Source: Natronobeatus ordinarius (lineage in GTDB: Archaea; Halobacteriota; Halobacteria; Halobacteriales; Natrialbaceae). Taken from it: a stretch of DNA of 64,000 bases. The notes beneath the pieces are model-generated. The model was not told the DNA's origin. It saw only the letters and a list, made by a program, of their open reading frames with translations, and ran no database searches. The position numbers and the translations under genes were made by a program. The DNA lies in contig NZ_CP101456.1 in NCBI RefSeq assembly GCF_024362485.1, positions 806,001 to 870,000 on the forward strand, written 5' to 3'. This document shows, in pieces, positions 27,401-35,186 of the stretch. How positions within the stretch are numbered: position 1 is the stretch's first letter; the number at the start of each line of letters is the position of its first letter.

Positions 27401-29178
27401 CGCTCCTGGTCGACTCCCTCGAGACGACCTACACCGTCCCCGTCGACGCGACCCACCAGAGCGGCGATCGCTGGCACGCGTCGGTTCCGCTCGACGCGCT
27501 GCCTGACGACGGCCGGTACGCGCTGTCGGTGATCGCCGTGGACGAACGGGACAATGCGGGAATGGCCGACGCCTCGGAGATACTCGTGATCGACCGCGAG
27601 AAACCGTCGCTGTCGGTCACCATCGTCGACGTCGACGGCACCGACGCGACGGTGATCGTCGAGAGCGACGAGCCCCTCGACGACGTTCCCGTGGTGTCGG
27701 CCGAATTGACGGACGCGGACGTCGGTGCGACGTCGTCTGAGGACCTCGAGATGGAAGCCGTCGACGGCGACGGAACCGAGTTCACCGGAACGCTCGAGTT
27801 CGACGAGTCGGGCGAGTACACCGTCACCGCCGTCGGAACCGACCGCGCCGGCAACGTGGGAACGGACACCGCCTCCGTGGTCGTTGACACCCGCTTCACG
27901 CTCGCCGACGGCGCGATCGTCTTCGAGGAGACGGGGACCACGATCGAGTTCGACCTCGTTGACGACGCCGACGACGCGATCAAGAGCCAGGAACTGTTCG
28001 TTGCCCTCTCAGAAAACACCGTCAACGCGAACCTCGACGGCGGCGAACTCGGCGTCGGCTTCCTGACCGCCGACCTGGACAGCTTCATCGACTACCACCT
28101 CGAGGACGGCACGATCGAGGAGGCGACGATCTCGCTGGCGATCGACGAGGCGGAACTCCCCGGCGACGCCGACCTCGGCGACGTGGAGCTACATCACCAT
28201 GACGAACCCGCCGACGAGTGGACGACCGTCGACTCTAGCGTCGAGTACCTCGACGACGAGCCGTTCGCCGTCGCCGACGTGTCGCGCTTCTCGACGTACG
28301 GCGTGCTCGTGATCGACGAGGAGCCGCCCGAACTCGTGGACGTCTCACCCGACCCCGACGACCGACTCGAGGCGGAGACCGACGAGGTGACCGTCCGATT
28401 CGAGTACGAGGACGCGCTCTCGGGCGTGGACGTGCGTTCGATCGCGCTGTCGATCGACGGCGTGGACGTCACCGACGACGACGCCACCCAGATCACGTCG
28501 ACGACCGCGACGCACACGCTCACGGTCGACGACGGCAACTCGTACACGGCGACGGTCACCGTCGCGGACGAGGCGGGGAACGACGCGACCTACGAAACGA
28601 GCTTCGACGTGGACGAACTGGACGACGAACCGGATACGCCGTCCCCGCCACCGTCGACCGATCCAGACCCGGACGACTCTGACGACAGCGACGACGGCGA
28701 CTCGGACGACCGTGACGACTCCGGCACGGACGACGACGGCGACTCGGACGACCGTGATGACTCCGGCACGGACGACGACGGCGACTCGGACGACCGTGAC
28801 GACTCCGGCACGGACGACGACGGCACGGACGACGACGGCGACTCGGACGACCGTGATGACTCCGGCACGGACGACGACGGCACGGACGACGACGGCGACT
28901 CGGACGACCGTGACGACTCCGGCACGGACGACGACGGCGACTCGGACGACCGTGACGACTCCGGCACGGACGACGACGGCGACTCGGACGACCGTGATGA
29001 CTCCGGCACGGACGACGACGGCGACTCGGACGACTCCACCACGGACGACCAGCCTGTCCCGGCCGATGATGACGACGAACCGGGGGCTGACGACGACAGT
29101 ACGCCGGGCTTCGGTGCTGGATTCCTCGTCGTCGTGATCGTCAGCAGCGCGCTGGCGATCGCGCGACGACGGTCGTGA
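18493..29178 (+). CDS. Giant S-layer-linked surface protein: beta-helices, CARDB repeats, PGF-CTERM anchor
   Basis: 3561 residues. Signal peptide at ~1-37 (VFAVMFSILMVGSIVVPFAA). Right-handed beta-helix with dozens of NosD/PbH1 rungs (NxIxxNxxGI pattern) at ~42-996; a CARDB-like domain at ~1001-1095; a second beta-helix at ~1101-1410; a beta domain at ~1430-1515; three divergent CARDB domains at ~1515-1813; then eleven 101-residue repeats at 1814-2924. Ig-like domains (~2925-3375) lead to an Asp/Ser-rich linker and the terminal tripartite PGF-CTERM signal: TPGFGAGF, a hydrophobic helix, RRRS. The known system cleaves this signal with archaeosortase A and attaches lipid. Likely an adhesin or matrix protein; no enzymatic role shown. 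Confidence 0.88.
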   Translation: MYQHEHRTLLRTRVFAVMFSILMVGSIVVPFAAVTGSADTSGDCLTVGPEESIQDAIDAADPWETICVETGTYDESVQVATEGITIVAASGADPVLQGSSGTGIEVDGAHNVTIEGLTIQGYDSNGVRVTGDGHNLTVRDTHIEDSGRGIWLENNAASNAVLEDNEIVNNGVRAIHIGENNEGVEVRGNHIADNGGVGINARYAPHAVVVDNVLEGNSGNGIAIWDEYAVVRNNTLNDNGNVAIRISHDGDHALVEGNEVTGGGVGIEATTVDSPEIRNNTITNATVDVELDRVQTATIVDNDLETGIALDGSADTLEHFDHVATGNTIGDDPLVFVSGEDDPEIPDDAAQVIVVDSTNVEVSGHAFDGVTSGIQIAYSPNAVVTENDVSNTGSHGIRVWSSDDAVVSGNELVSNGETSHVSGIGIHGSAGAVVADNTITDSSSRALSVGGSPDAIVRNNSLIDNHNGLFLSSSDRLEVTDNEITGTHHGGTTSNFRSAILVTSGEFVEIRGNEITDNHVNGIHDNRGSNSQYVTIEDNLIANNGNEGIYWSRSHDATIQNNTVTDNGRAGINGPSRAIVTDNDVSGNSVGIDVSHDSLVANNVVQDNRGNGVEANADSTVRDNTIVDNGNTGIYFRNFDGQLVEDNEVSGHAVDLWIHETADVTVRHNSFESGVLLRSHYAESEELTTHSFVNNTVGDRPLHYVRNDTGVEVPDDVGQVIVVNSTDVTVSGLEFEGVPAPVQVAYSDAVTVADNTIANGTDTSTNRGAITVWESTQSTIQRNAISEMGDRTIGIELINGGPTEIANNTITDVGWNGITVDDVDAPTIAQNTVTDAGRDAITVTNGDALTITQNTVTGADGDGIHTTVADEGSGADLANNTVSNTERGIVVEAQGWSAPIVNVTVLDNVLEHNSVAGLEVTDEAEDVQVHGNGIQGNGDGIVYSEWDPEYALNATNNWWGAANGPSGGATDPETGAIADGDGDTVDEQVLFDPWLGDTPIEEALFDVSIVSTNSPVAETESLTVEVAVENTGDAQGTQDVILERFDGTVVDTASVTLAEGQQETVTLEWETGAGDAGTGHVTVQSEDTSDSEHVTVEAPSSAQLVITEPGVYELDDDLTLPGDEPAVIVASSDVVFDGNGHTITSESGGTAIAAQHVENVTVRDLTLENWQYGIEFEHVENALIEDVTAIDIGQSGIWLTTVTDSTVRNNDLIENRDGIVLRESSTGNLVESNTVAENRRYGFAVRHSSDNTLSNNDVTGVEDHGFFVTSSSSGNKLVENTVTDSGSSWGDSGFHVRGDDNVLEDNVATGSYSEGFGIRGDGNALENNTAQDSGREGFRLVDANDNVLTNTTATGSDTHGIRFWNAVGNELETVTAHDNGDWDVFFWDGSQDNTVSELTVGESVAETTLDVDGTDAGIEGVETVPPAPDDTISLDAYFVAAAEESGGSLTVEVPYEATDLEEVDEETLALWDYNDDAQEWSPVVDSSVDTDERVVTATLTSDSTFGVFGDSSQSEIEVTETSLSDTNVDTGSVVTIDAAVQNVGDAAGSQTVDLEVDGEVVDEEAVTLESGQTTDLTFTHQFDHAGEFDVVVAGEFVGTVTVSEPADDPEPAFFGVELLETNAPVQAGDSLEVSATVENTGEEADTQSIELVAGGAVVDSADVTLDEGETETVTLTWTTGADDVGEAIPLEVRSDDDTDTATVAVEEPAGDGELVVYGAEADRSHVALDETVTVSGDLYNGGDAVTTETVALEVDGEVVDEATASVPPGISRDGVELSWTPTAVDLPDGEEEMNVTLTLDGFVVDTVTVENQYSDVQVIAASVSEVEAVEGDDLYVVGSIYQNGTIDGPEEIELTATNTETNETEVLGTRDVTLEPGFYHLGALNVSFTPDEAGTYELELGERAAGTIEVLPAESDVQVIAASVSEVEAVEGDDLYVVGSIYQNGTIDGPEEIELIATNTETNETEVLGTRDVTLEPGFYHLGALNVSFTPEEAGTYELELGERAAGTIDVEAAESDIDVIAASVSEVEAVEGDELYVVGSIYQGGNVEGPETIELTATNTETNETEVLETRDVTLEPGFYHLGALNVSFTPDEAGTYELELGERAAGTIEVLPAESDVQVIAASVSEVEAVEGDELYVVGSIYQNGTIEGPETIELTATNTETNETEVLGTRDVTLEPGFYHLGALNVSFTPDEAGTYELELGERAAGTIEVEAAESDVQVIAASVSEVEAVEGDELYVVGSIYQNGTIDGPETIELTATNTDTNETEVLGTRDVTLEPGFYHLGALNVSFTPDEAGTYDLELGERHAGTIEVEEAYSDITVIAASVSEVEVLQGEELYVTGSIYQGGNVDGPETIELTATNTDTNETEVLGTQEVTLEPGFYHLGALNISFTPDEPGDYDLELGGREVGTITVDEVVTDIRVIGSSVSAVEVIEGEPVHVTGSIYQNGSHEATETIELTATNTDTGESEVVGSQDVTLEPGYYHLGALNITFTPDEPGTYDLELGDHNAGTVEVDPAESDIQVIAASVSEIEAVEGDDLYVVGSIYQNGTIDGPEEIELTATNTDTGETEVLRTQDVTLEPGFYHLGALNVSFTPDEAGTYELELGERAAGTIEVLPAESDVQVIAASVSEVEAVEGDELYVVGSIYQNGTIDGPEEIELTATNTETNETEVLGTRDVTLEPGFYHLGALNISFTPDEAGTYELELGERAAGAIEVLPAESDVQVIAASVSEVEAVEGDELYVVGSIYQNGTIDGPETIELTATNTETNETEVLGARDVTLEPGFYHLGALNVSFALDEAGTYELELGERAAGTIEVQSAESDVQVIAASVSAVELAEGESAYAIGSIYQAGTIEGPETIELTATNTETGEIEVLGSQEVTLEPGWYHLGALNVSFTIEEAGTYDLELGDRNAGTFEVVEPTVEPTVVAVEGYSSSVDPETGADLEYASDDATVEIDVDADLDLEEVTLLVDSLETTYTVPVDATHQSGDRWHASVPLDALPDDGRYALSVIAVDERDNAGMADASEILVIDREKPSLSVTIVDVDGTDATVIVESDEPLDDVPVVSAELTDADVGATSSEDLEMEAVDGDGTEFTGTLEFDESGEYTVTAVGTDRAGNVGTDTASVVVDTRFTLADGAIVFEETGTTIEFDLVDDADDAIKSQELFVALSENTVNANLDGGELGVGFLTADLDSFIDYHLEDGTIEEATISLAIDEAELPGDADLGDVELHHHDEPADEWTTVDSSVEYLDDEPFAVADVSRFSTYGVLVIDEEPPELVDVSPDPDDRLEAETDEVTVRFEYEDALSGVDVRSIALSIDGVDVTDDDATQITSTTATHTLTVDDGNSYTATVTVADEAGNDATYETSFDVDELDDEPDTPSPPPSTDPDPDDSDDSDDGDSDDRDDSGTDDDGDSDDRDDSGTDDDGDSDDRDDSGTDDDGTDDDGDSDDRDDSGTDDDGTDDDGDSDDRDDSGTDDDGDSDDRDDSGTDDDGDSDDRDDSGTDDDGDSDDSTTDDQPVPADDDDEPGADDDSTPGFGAGFLVVVIVSSALAIARRRS
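23932..27264 (+). repeat. Eleven tandem 303-bp in-frame repeats (101 aa each)
   Basis: Repeat starts (the Ser/Thr codon of S/T-D-V/I) lie at 23932, 24235, 24538, 24841, 25144, 25447, 25750, 26053, 26356, 26659 and 26962: exactly 303 bp each time with no indels. The unit reads SDVQVIAASVSEVEAVEGDE followed by LYVVGSIYQNGT, ELTATNTETNETEVLG, VTLEPGFYHLGALNVSFTPD and YELELGERAAGTIEV. It is CARDB-like. Copies 6, 7 and 11 are most diverged; copies 1, 2, 4, 5, 9 and 10 are nearly identical. Most copies carry three N-glycosylation sequons (NGT, NET, NVS/NIS). Confidence 0.95.
28696..29019 (+). repeat. Short tandem repeat encoding an Asp/Ser-rich cell-wall spanning linker
   Basis: Seven copies of a 42-bp unit encoding GDSDDRDDSGTDDD; two copies carry an additional 15-bp GTDDD block. 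All steps are multiples of three, so changes in copy number keep the frame. The tract lies between the Ig-like domains and the PGF-CTERM signal. Confidence 0.93.
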
Positions 29179-29318
29179 GCCGCCACTGAATCGGGCGACG
29201 ATCCGATCGTCACCGAGTGCGACTCGCCCGATTTCGGACCGGTTCGTTTTCACGGCAGACTATTCCTGACGACAGTCAAACACGATCGACCGTCGCCGAT
29301 CGACGACAGTCCAACAAA

Positions 29319-29326
29319 GTTATACC
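29319..29326 (+). promoter_or_regulatory. TATA-like box of the priS-GINS operon
   Basis: GTTATACC centred about 30 nt upstream of the ATG at 29353; the only AT-rich element in the short interval after the surface gene. Confidence 0.4.
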
Positions 29327-29352
29327 ATCGCCGCTCCCACCGATTGAGGCGC

Positions 29353-30528
29353 ATGGAGGAACGAACGAGGGCCTACCTCAGGGGGCGATTTCGAGACCAT
29401 TATCGCCGGACGGAGATCACGCTGCCACCGGCGGCCAACGAGCGCGAGTGGGGGTACATCCCCTGGACCGGTGGGCCGGGGACGACGATGGTTCGTCACC
29501 GATCGCTGCTCGAGCTCGGGGACGTCGGCGACTTTCTCGAGCGGGAACGACCCCGTCACGTCTACTTCTCGGCCGGCCGCTACCGGGATCCCGGCGCGGG
29601 GTCGATGAGCGAAAAGGAGTGGCAATCTTCTGACCTCGTGTTCGACCTCGACGCCGACCACCTCCCGGGCGTGACCCTCGGCGAGGACTCCTACGCCGAG
29701 ATGCTGGCGACGTGCAAGGACGCCCTGTTGCGACTGCTCGACTTCCTCGAGGACGATTTCGCCTTTTCCGACCTCGAGGTGGTCTTCTCGGGTGGGCGTG
29801 GCTACCACGTCCACGTCCGGGACGAGTCGGTTCAGCACCTCGACCGGGAACACCGCCGCGAGATCGTCGACTACGTTCGCGGCATCGGGCTGGACTTCGA
29901 GCAGCTGATCGAGACGGAGACGGTGGCGGGGCTTGGCCGGAAGACGCCGACCGAACGGCGCATCCTCGAGACCGACGGCGGCTGGGGGCGGCGAACCCAG
30001 CACCACTTCACCGCCTTTCTCGACGAGCTACTCGAGGCCCCCGAGGACGAGGCCCTGTCCCGGCTCCAGTCGTTCGACGGCATCGGCGAGGGGAAGGCGA
30101 ACGCGACTCTCAACGCCGCCCGGAACAATCGCGAGGGTATCGAGGCGGGCAACGTGACCGTCCACACGGCAGTCGCCCAGCTGGCCGAACGGTTCGCGAA
30201 GCGGGCGGTCGAACGCGACAACGCGCCGATCGACGAGCCAGTGACGACCGACACGAACCGACTGATCCGCCTCCCCGGAAGCCTCCACGGCGGGAGCGCC
30301 CTCGAGACGGTCCGGATCGATCGCCACGAGATCGACGCGTTCGACCCGCTGGTCGACGCCGTCCCCGAGACGTTCGTCGGCCACGAGATCGCCGTCTCCG
30401 TCAGTCGTGGGGGTGAGGTCGAACTGGGTGGCGATATCTTTACAGTCCCCGAGGGTGACCAGTCACTACCGGAGTACGTCGCGACCTTCCTCATGGCACG
30501 CGGCCGGGCCGAAAAGGAGAAAGAATGA
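29353..30528 (+). CDS. priS: DNA primase small (catalytic) subunit
   Basis: 391 residues, normal for archaeal PriS. It synthesises RNA/DNA primers with PriL at the replication fork. The catalytic carboxylates are in DLVFDLDADH (Asp98 and Asp100), and the nucleotide-binding SGGRGYHVHV (SxH motif) follows. The C-terminal region has NRLIRLPGSLHGGSAL, typical of primases. The ATG at 29353 (MEERTRAYL) fits the family; an in-frame ATG three codons upstream is possible. Its last four bases overlap the GINS start (ATGA), so the two are translationally coupled, a common archaeal arrangement. Confidence 0.96.
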   Translation: MEERTRAYLRGRFRDHYRRTEITLPPAANEREWGYIPWTGGPGTTMVRHRSLLELGDVGDFLERERPRHVYFSAGRYRDPGAGSMSEKEWQSSDLVFDLDADHLPGVTLGEDSYAEMLATCKDALLRLLDFLEDDFAFSDLEVVFSGGRGYHVHVRDESVQHLDREHRREIVDYVRGIGLDFEQLIETETVAGLGRKTPTERRILETDGGWGRRTQHHFTAFLDELLEAPEDEALSRLQSFDGIGEGKANATLNAARNNREGIEAGNVTVHTAVAQLAERFAKRAVERDNAPIDEPVTTDTNRLIRLPGSLHGGSALETVRIDRHEIDAFDPLVDAVPETFVGHEIAVSVSRGGEVELGGDIFTVPEGDQSLPEYVATFLMARGRAEKEKE

Positions 30529-31460
30529 ATTTAGAGGAGCTTCGAACGGTCCAGCACAAAGAGCGCCAGAAGGACAGTCTCCAGCACCTGCGACCGACCT
30601 TCTACCGCGACGTCGGCGAGTACATCGCCGAGCTCGAGGCCGAACGCGACCGCGTGGCCGCCGACGCCGACGACCCGTTCTCCTCGCCCCACGTCGGCCG
30701 ACTCACCGACGAGATCGAGACGGCGAAAGACGTCGTCGAGGCGATCTACGAACGGCGGATGGGCAAACTCGTCAAACAGGCGAGCCTCGCCGCGGCGGGG
30801 ATGCCCGCCGACGACGAGGGACTGACGGCCGAAGAGGCCGACCTCTTCTCTGACCTCGTCTCGCGAATCGAGTCGAACAAGGGCCGCGTCCTCGAGGTGC
30901 TCGACGGGGCCGAGACGACGGACTCGGCGAGCGCGACCGACGCGGCCCCGACGGACTCGACGCCCTCGAGCGACGCCCGGGAGGCCGACCAGACGGGCGC
31001 GCCGTCGGGCGCTGATCCGTCGGACGAGGTGCCGCCGGTTCCCCCGGAAGAACCACCCGTCGACGATATGATGGCTGACGGACCCGCCGCCACGGATTCC
31101 TCGGCGGACCGAGTCGACGTGGCCGACGTGATGGGCGGCGACGGACCCGACCCCACGCCATCCGAGCCGCCATCGTCCGCGTCAGCGCCGGGGGAGCCGT
31201 CGCCGGACCGTCCGGAGGCGGATCGACGCGAGCCAACGGCTGACGGGTCCGGCGACGCCGACAGGGTCGACGACGCAGCCGAGTCTCGCGAGTCGGCCAC
31301 GGCCGTCGACCGACTCACGGTGCGGATCACACAGGACGTCGGCTCGATCCTCGGCGTCGACGACCGCGAGTACACACTCGCGTGCGACGACGTCGTGACG
31401 CTGCCCGAGCAGAACGCCACGCCGCTGGTCGAACGCGACGCGGCCGAACCACTCGAGTGA
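30525..31460 (+). CDS. DNA replication factor GINS (Gins51-type subunit)
   Basis: 311 residues. The N-terminal ~130 residues are the helical GINS A domain (EELRTVQHKERQKDSLQHLR, ETAKDVVEAIYERRMGKLV). A long acidic, Pro/Ser/Asp-rich linker (~130-260) follows, then a small C-terminal B domain (VRITQDVGSILGVDDREY...LPEQNATPLVERDAA). This A-then-B order is that of Gins51/archaeal GINS, part of the CMG-like helicase with MCM and GAN/RecJ. The linker is unusually long, as commonly seen in halophiles. It overlaps priS by 4 bp. Confidence 0.9.
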   Translation: MNLEELRTVQHKERQKDSLQHLRPTFYRDVGEYIAELEAERDRVAADADDPFSSPHVGRLTDEIETAKDVVEAIYERRMGKLVKQASLAAAGMPADDEGLTAEEADLFSDLVSRIESNKGRVLEVLDGAETTDSASATDAAPTDSTPSSDAREADQTGAPSGADPSDEVPPVPPEEPPVDDMMADGPAATDSSADRVDVADVMGGDGPDPTPSEPPSSASAPGEPSPDRPEADRREPTADGSGDADRVDDAAESRESATAVDRLTVRITQDVGSILGVDDREYTLACDDVVTLPEQNATPLVERDAAEPLE

Positions 31461-31573
31461 TCGGCTGTCGGCGACGTGGTCGGTCGCCGGCGGCGTGAAC
31501 GGCCGGCAACGTGCGTTCGGTGGTCGGCCGACCGGACCGACAGACCTACGATCGATCGGCCGAACGAACGGGC

Positions 31574-32044
31574 ATGCTCGACGTAGGTGCGGATGCCCCC
31601 GAATTCGAACTGCCAAACCAGCACGGTGAGACGGTTTCCCTCGCTGACTTCGACGGCCGCGTGGTGCTCTACTTCTACCCCCGGGCGAATACGAACGGCT
31701 GCACCACCGAGGCCTGTGAGTTCCGCGACGAACGGCCCGCGTTCGACGAGCGGGACGTCTCGATCGTCGGCGTCAGCGACGACCCCGTTTCTGACCTCGA
31801 GGCGTTCGCCGACGAACACGACCTCGAGTTCGACCTGCTGTCCGACGAACTCGGCGAGGTCGCCACGTTGTACGACTCCTATGGCGAAAAGCAGATGTTC
31901 GGGAACACCTTCGATGGGGTCTTCCGCAATACGTACGTGATCGACGAAAACGGCCGGGTCGCGGCCGCCTACGAGGGCGTCACCCCCGAGGGCCACGCCG
32001 AGGACGTGCTCGCGGACCTCGAGGAAGCGCGCGCGGCGCAGTAA
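31574..32044 (+). CDS. Thioredoxin-dependent peroxiredoxin, PrxQ/BCP type
   Basis: 156 residues with the thioredoxin-like peroxiredoxin fold. The active site is YPRANTNGCTTEACEF: peroxidatic Cys43 and, five residues on, resolving Cys48 as in PrxQ/BCP. It reduces H2O2 and organic hydroperoxides with thioredoxin-like partners. Start is the ATG at 31574 (MLDVGADAPEFEL); the in-frame upstream extension to 31511 lies in non-coding sequence. A second, differently branched peroxiredoxin lies at 41168-41644. Confidence 0.93.
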   Translation: MLDVGADAPEFELPNQHGETVSLADFDGRVVLYFYPRANTNGCTTEACEFRDERPAFDERDVSIVGVSDDPVSDLEAFADEHDLEFDLLSDELGEVATLYDSYGEKQMFGNTFDGVFRNTYVIDENGRVAAAYEGVTPEGHAEDVLADLEEARAAQ

Positions 32045-32099
32045 CTCCACTCCCGAGATCGTCGTGCGGTCTCGGCGCATGGGACCCGCAGCGGTGGTT

Positions 32100-32106
32100 C
32101 TTTACG
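32100..32106 (+). promoter_or_regulatory. TATA-like box of the PPOX-family gene
   Basis: CTTTACG centred about 24 nt before the ATG at 32127; it lies inside the longer in-frame ORF and so supports the shorter start. Confidence 0.35.
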
Positions 32107-32126
32107 CTGGGGGTCGTCGGTTCCCC

Positions 32127-32570
32127 ATGGACAACGTCGAATACGTCTACACCGAGGGTGTGCCATCCGATGCGGTCGACGAACTGCTCGGAGATCGGGG
32201 TCACGGGACACTCGCGCTGGCGGACGGCGACGACGCCTACGCCGTACCGCTCAACTACGCCTACGACGGCGAACGGTTCCTCCTCCGGGTGAGCGACGAG
32301 CCAGGCAGCGAGAAGGTGGCGTACGCCGAGTCGACGGCGACGGCGACGTTCATCGTCTACGAGACCGTCGGCGAGACCCACTCCTGGAGCGTCATGATCC
32401 GCGGGCGGATCGAACGCCTGCCCGAGGACGAACAGGCCGAGTTCACCGACACCTGGCTGAACGAGCAGTTCCCGCCGTTTCGGCTCTTCGACGAGGCCGT
32501 CCCCGAGGTCGAGATGGCCCTCTACGAACTCGAGCCGACCGAGCTGACCGGCCGGCGGACGATCGACTGA
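32127..32570 (+). CDS. Pyridoxamine 5'-phosphate oxidase-like flavin-binding protein
   Basis: 147 residues with the split-barrel PNPOx-like pattern: HGTLALADGDDAYAVPLNYA (strand pair), ERFLLRVSDEPGSEKV, ATATFIVYETV and SWSVMIRGRIERL. Proteins of this haloarchaeal group bind FMN, F420 or heme, and few are characterised; a specific reaction cannot be assigned. Start is the ATG at 32127, supported by the upstream TATA-like box. It converges on the Cdc48 gene 84 bp away. Confidence 0.82.
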   Translation: MDNVEYVYTEGVPSDAVDELLGDRGHGTLALADGDDAYAVPLNYAYDGERFLLRVSDEPGSEKVAYAESTATATFIVYETVGETHSWSVMIRGRIERLPEDEQAEFTDTWLNEQFPPFRLFDEAVPEVEMALYELEPTELTGRRTID

Positions 32571-32654
32571 TACTGTCAGTATCCGCGCCGGCTCGTCACT
32601 CGACGGCGCGGTCGCTCGAGTCGTTTCGAGAGAAGAAAAACTGTAGAAAACGGG

Positions 32655-34916
32655 TTACTGGAACGTCCGTCCGAGCTGGTCTTCGGGTTCGGGCTCGGCC
32701 GTCTGGAACTCCGATTCGATCTCCTCGTAGCGCTCGCGGGTTTCGGGGGTCACGCTCGGGCCGACCTCCTCGAGTGCGTGTTCGAAGTGCTCCCTGCCGA
32801 TGCGGACGTTGCTGACGGCCTCGTCCAGCTGCTCGGGGTCGACCGAGGTGATGAACTCGCGGGTCGCCGCCATCGAGGCCTCCCGGCAGACGGCCTCGAT
32901 GTCGGCACCGACGTAGCCCTCGGTCTCGGCGGCGAGCCACTCGAGGTCGATCGCGTCGGCCAGCGGCTTGTCGCGGGTGTGGACCTCGAAGATCTTCTTG
33001 CGGCCTCCCTCGTCGGGGACGGGCACGTGGACGTGGCGGTCGAGCCGGCCAGGCCGGAGCAGCGCCCTGTCGATGAGGTCCGGGCGGTTGGTCGTCGCGA
33101 TGACGACGACGTCTTCGAGCTCCTCGAGCCCGTCGAGTTCGGTCAGCAGCTGGGAGACGACGCGCTCGCCGACGCCGGAGTCGCCCGTTCGCTGGCCGCG
33201 TTCGGTGGCGATCGAGTCGATTTCGTCGAAGAAGATCACGGTCGGGGCGTTCGACCGCGCCTTCTCGAACACCTCACGGACCCCTTTCTCGGATTCGCCG
33301 ACGTACTTGTTCAGCAGTTCGGGGCCCTTGATCGAGATGAAGTTCGACTGGGCCTCGTTGGCAACGGCCTTCGCGAGCAGGGTCTTCCCGGTGCCCGGCG
33401 GGCCGTACATGAGGACGCCCTTGGCGGCCTCCATGTCCATCGCCTCGAACACCTCGGGGTAGTCCAGTGGCCACTGGATGGTCTCGCGGAGACGCTCTTT
33501 GGTGTCGGCGAGGCCGCCGACGTCGTTCCAGGTGACGTCGGGGACCTCGACGAACACCTCGCGAAGCGCCGAGGGCTGGATGCCCTTGAGTGCTTCCTTG
33601 AAGTCCGCCTCCGTCACCTTCAGCGTCTCGAGGACGTCGGCGTCGATCTCGTCTTCCTCGAGGTCGAGTTCGGGGCGGATGCGCCGCAGGGCGTTCATCG
33701 CCGACTCCCGGGCGAGACTCTCTAAGTCGGCGCCGACGAAGCCGTGGGTGTTCTCGGCGTACTGGTCGAGGTCAATCGAGTCAGACAGCGGCATCCCGCG
33801 GGTGTGGACCTGCAGGATCTCCTTGCGGCCGTCCTTGTCGGGGACGCCGATCTCGATCTCACGGTCGAAGCGACCACCCCGGCGCAGCGCGGGATCGATC
33901 GCGTCCACGCGGTTGGTCGCGGCGATGACGGTGACGCGGCCACGTTCCTCTAAGCCGTCCATCAGCGAGAGGAGCTGGGCGACGACTCGGCGTTCGACGT
34001 CGCCGCCGGCCTCTTCGCGTTTGGCGGCGATCGAGTCGAGCTCGTCGATGAAGACGATCGCGGGCGCGTTCTCTTCGGCCTCCTCGAACACCTCACGAAG
34101 CTGCTCTTCGGACTCACCGTAGTACTTCGACATGATCTCCGGGCCGGAGATCGTCTCGAAGTGGGCGTCGATCTCGTTGGCGACGGCGCGGGCGATCAGC
34201 GTCTTGCCGGTGCCTGGCGGGCCGTGGAGCAGCACGCCCTTGGGCGGCTCGATGCCGAGCTGTTTGAACAGCTCGGGGTGGCGCATCGGCAGCTCGATCA
34301 TTTCGCGAACCTGGTCGAGTTCGTCGTCGAGCCCGCCGATGTCCTCGTAGGTGACGCTCGGGACGCCCTCGGGGCTCCCGGGCGCGCCGGCGCTGATCTG
34401 TTCGGCCGGCGTCTCGGAGATCTCGATGCTCGTCGAGTCGGTGATGACGACCGTCCCCGACGGCGAGGTGCTCGCGATCTTCAGCGGCACGGACTGGCCG
34501 GAGCCGCCCATCGGGCCGAACGAGAGCGAGAACGGCACCGTTTGCCCCTCGGTGACGGCCTGGCCGGAAAGCTTGTCGCGCACGAGCGGGCCGATGTCAC
34601 CCCGAATGCGCAGGTTCTGGGGCAGCGCGACCGTCACGGACGACGCCGGCTTCACGTCGGCCTTCTCGACCGTGACGCGGTCGTCGATCCCGACGCCGGC
34701 CTCCTGGCGCAGGCGACCGTCGATCCGGACCACGTTCCGACCCTCGTCCTCGGGATAGCCGGGCCAGACGCGGGCAACCGCCTGCCCGTCGCCGTTACCC
34801 TGGATGAGGATGTAGTCTCCGTTCTCGAGGCCGAGTTCGCGCATCGACGCGCGGTCGATCGCCGCGAGTCCACGCCCCGCGTCCTTCTGCTTGAGGGGTT
34901 TGACGGTGAGTCTCAT
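32655..34916 (-). CDS. Cdc48/VAT-type AAA+ ATPase (double ring)
   Basis: 753 residues. An N-terminal double-psi barrel/CDC48_2 region (1-~190) is followed by two AAA domains. D1 has Walker [18 protein letters not shown] and Walker [13 protein letters not shown]2 has [17 protein letters not shown] and [11 protein letters not shown] with an arginine-finger region [13 protein letters not shown]. The hexamer unfolds proteins for the proteasome and extracts them from complexes. The start ATG (34916) overlaps the stop of the small upstream gene by 4 bp, so the two are translationally coupled. Confidence 0.96.
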   Translation of the reverse strand: MRLTVKPLKQKDAGRGLAAIDRASMRELGLENGDYILIQGNGDGQAVARVWPGYPEDEGRNVVRIDGRLRQEAGVGIDDRVTVEKADVKPASSVTVALPQNLRIRGDIGPLVRDKLSGQAVTEGQTVPFSLSFGPMGGSGQSVPLKIASTSPSGTVVITDSTSIEISETPAEQISAGAPGSPEGVPSVTYEDIGGLDDELDQVREMIELPMRHPELFKQLGIEPPKGVLLHGPPGTGKTLIARAVANEIDAHFETISGPEIMSKYYGESEEQLREVFEEAEENAPAIVFIDELDSIAAKREEAGGDVERRVVAQLLSLMDGLEERGRVTVIAATNRVDAIDPALRRGGRFDREIEIGVPDKDGRKEILQVHTRGMPLSDSIDLDQYAENTHGFVGADLESLARESAMNALRRIRPELDLEEDEIDADVLETLKVTEADFKEALKGIQPSALREVFVEVPDVTWNDVGGLADTKERLRETIQWPLDYPEVFEAMDMEAAKGVLMYGPPGTGKTLLAKAVANEAQSNFISIKGPELLNKYVGESEKGVREVFEKARSNAPTVIFFDEIDSIATERGQRTGDSGVGERVVSQLLTELDGLEELEDVVVIATTNRPDLIDRALLRPGRLDRHVHVPVPDEGGRKKIFEVHTRDKPLADAIDLEWLAAETEGYVGADIEAVCREASMAATREFITSVDPEQLDEAVSNVRIGREHFEHALEEVGPSVTPETRERYEEIESEFQTAEPEPEDQLGRTFQ

Positions 34917-35161
34917 TCGTCTGCCTCCACTTCGATAGTGAGGACGCCGTTTTTGATAAACGCTTGCGCGTCCTCGACGGCGGCTGGCAGCTCGAGTTCG
35001 ACCTGATCGTCCTCGAGGACGACGATCACGGTGTCGTCGACGACGTCGACCGCCGCGTCCGCGCCGGCCGCGCCGAAGTCGACGGCAAACACCGCACCGT
35101 CGTCGTACTGGTACTGGCTGAAGGGTCGCTCGTCGTCGCGAGCGAACTGTTCGAGTCTCAT
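34913..35161 (-). CDS. Small Hsp20-like beta-domain protein coupled to Cdc48 (DUF7127-like)
   Basis: 82 residues: [20 protein letters not shown], then alternating strands ([24 protein letters not shown] split around Asp-rich turns) and a final [12 protein letters not shown], reminiscent of the last strands of an Hsp20/alpha-crystallin or CS domain (NGVLxI motif). I know it only as an uncharacterised haloarchaeal family. It overlaps cdc48 by ATGA and has its own strong leaderless promoter, so it is the first gene of the operon. Plausible roles are a Cdc48 cofactor or a small chaperone; inference from context. Confidence 0.8.
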   Translation of the reverse strand: MRLEQFARDDERPFSQYQYDDGAVFAVDFGAAGADAAVDVVDDTVIVVLEDDQVELELPAAVEDAQAFIKNGVLTIEVEADE

Positions 35162-35186
35162 ACTAACTCGAGGTAATCGCTCCTAG

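Noticed and set aside
20596-29253. Very long open frames antisense to the giant surface gene (for example 20596-23244 and 24757-27477)
   Set aside because: They arise because GC-rich codon positions leave few stops on the opposite strand. They are Arg/Val/Gly-rich, lack domains and mirror the repeats of the real gene.
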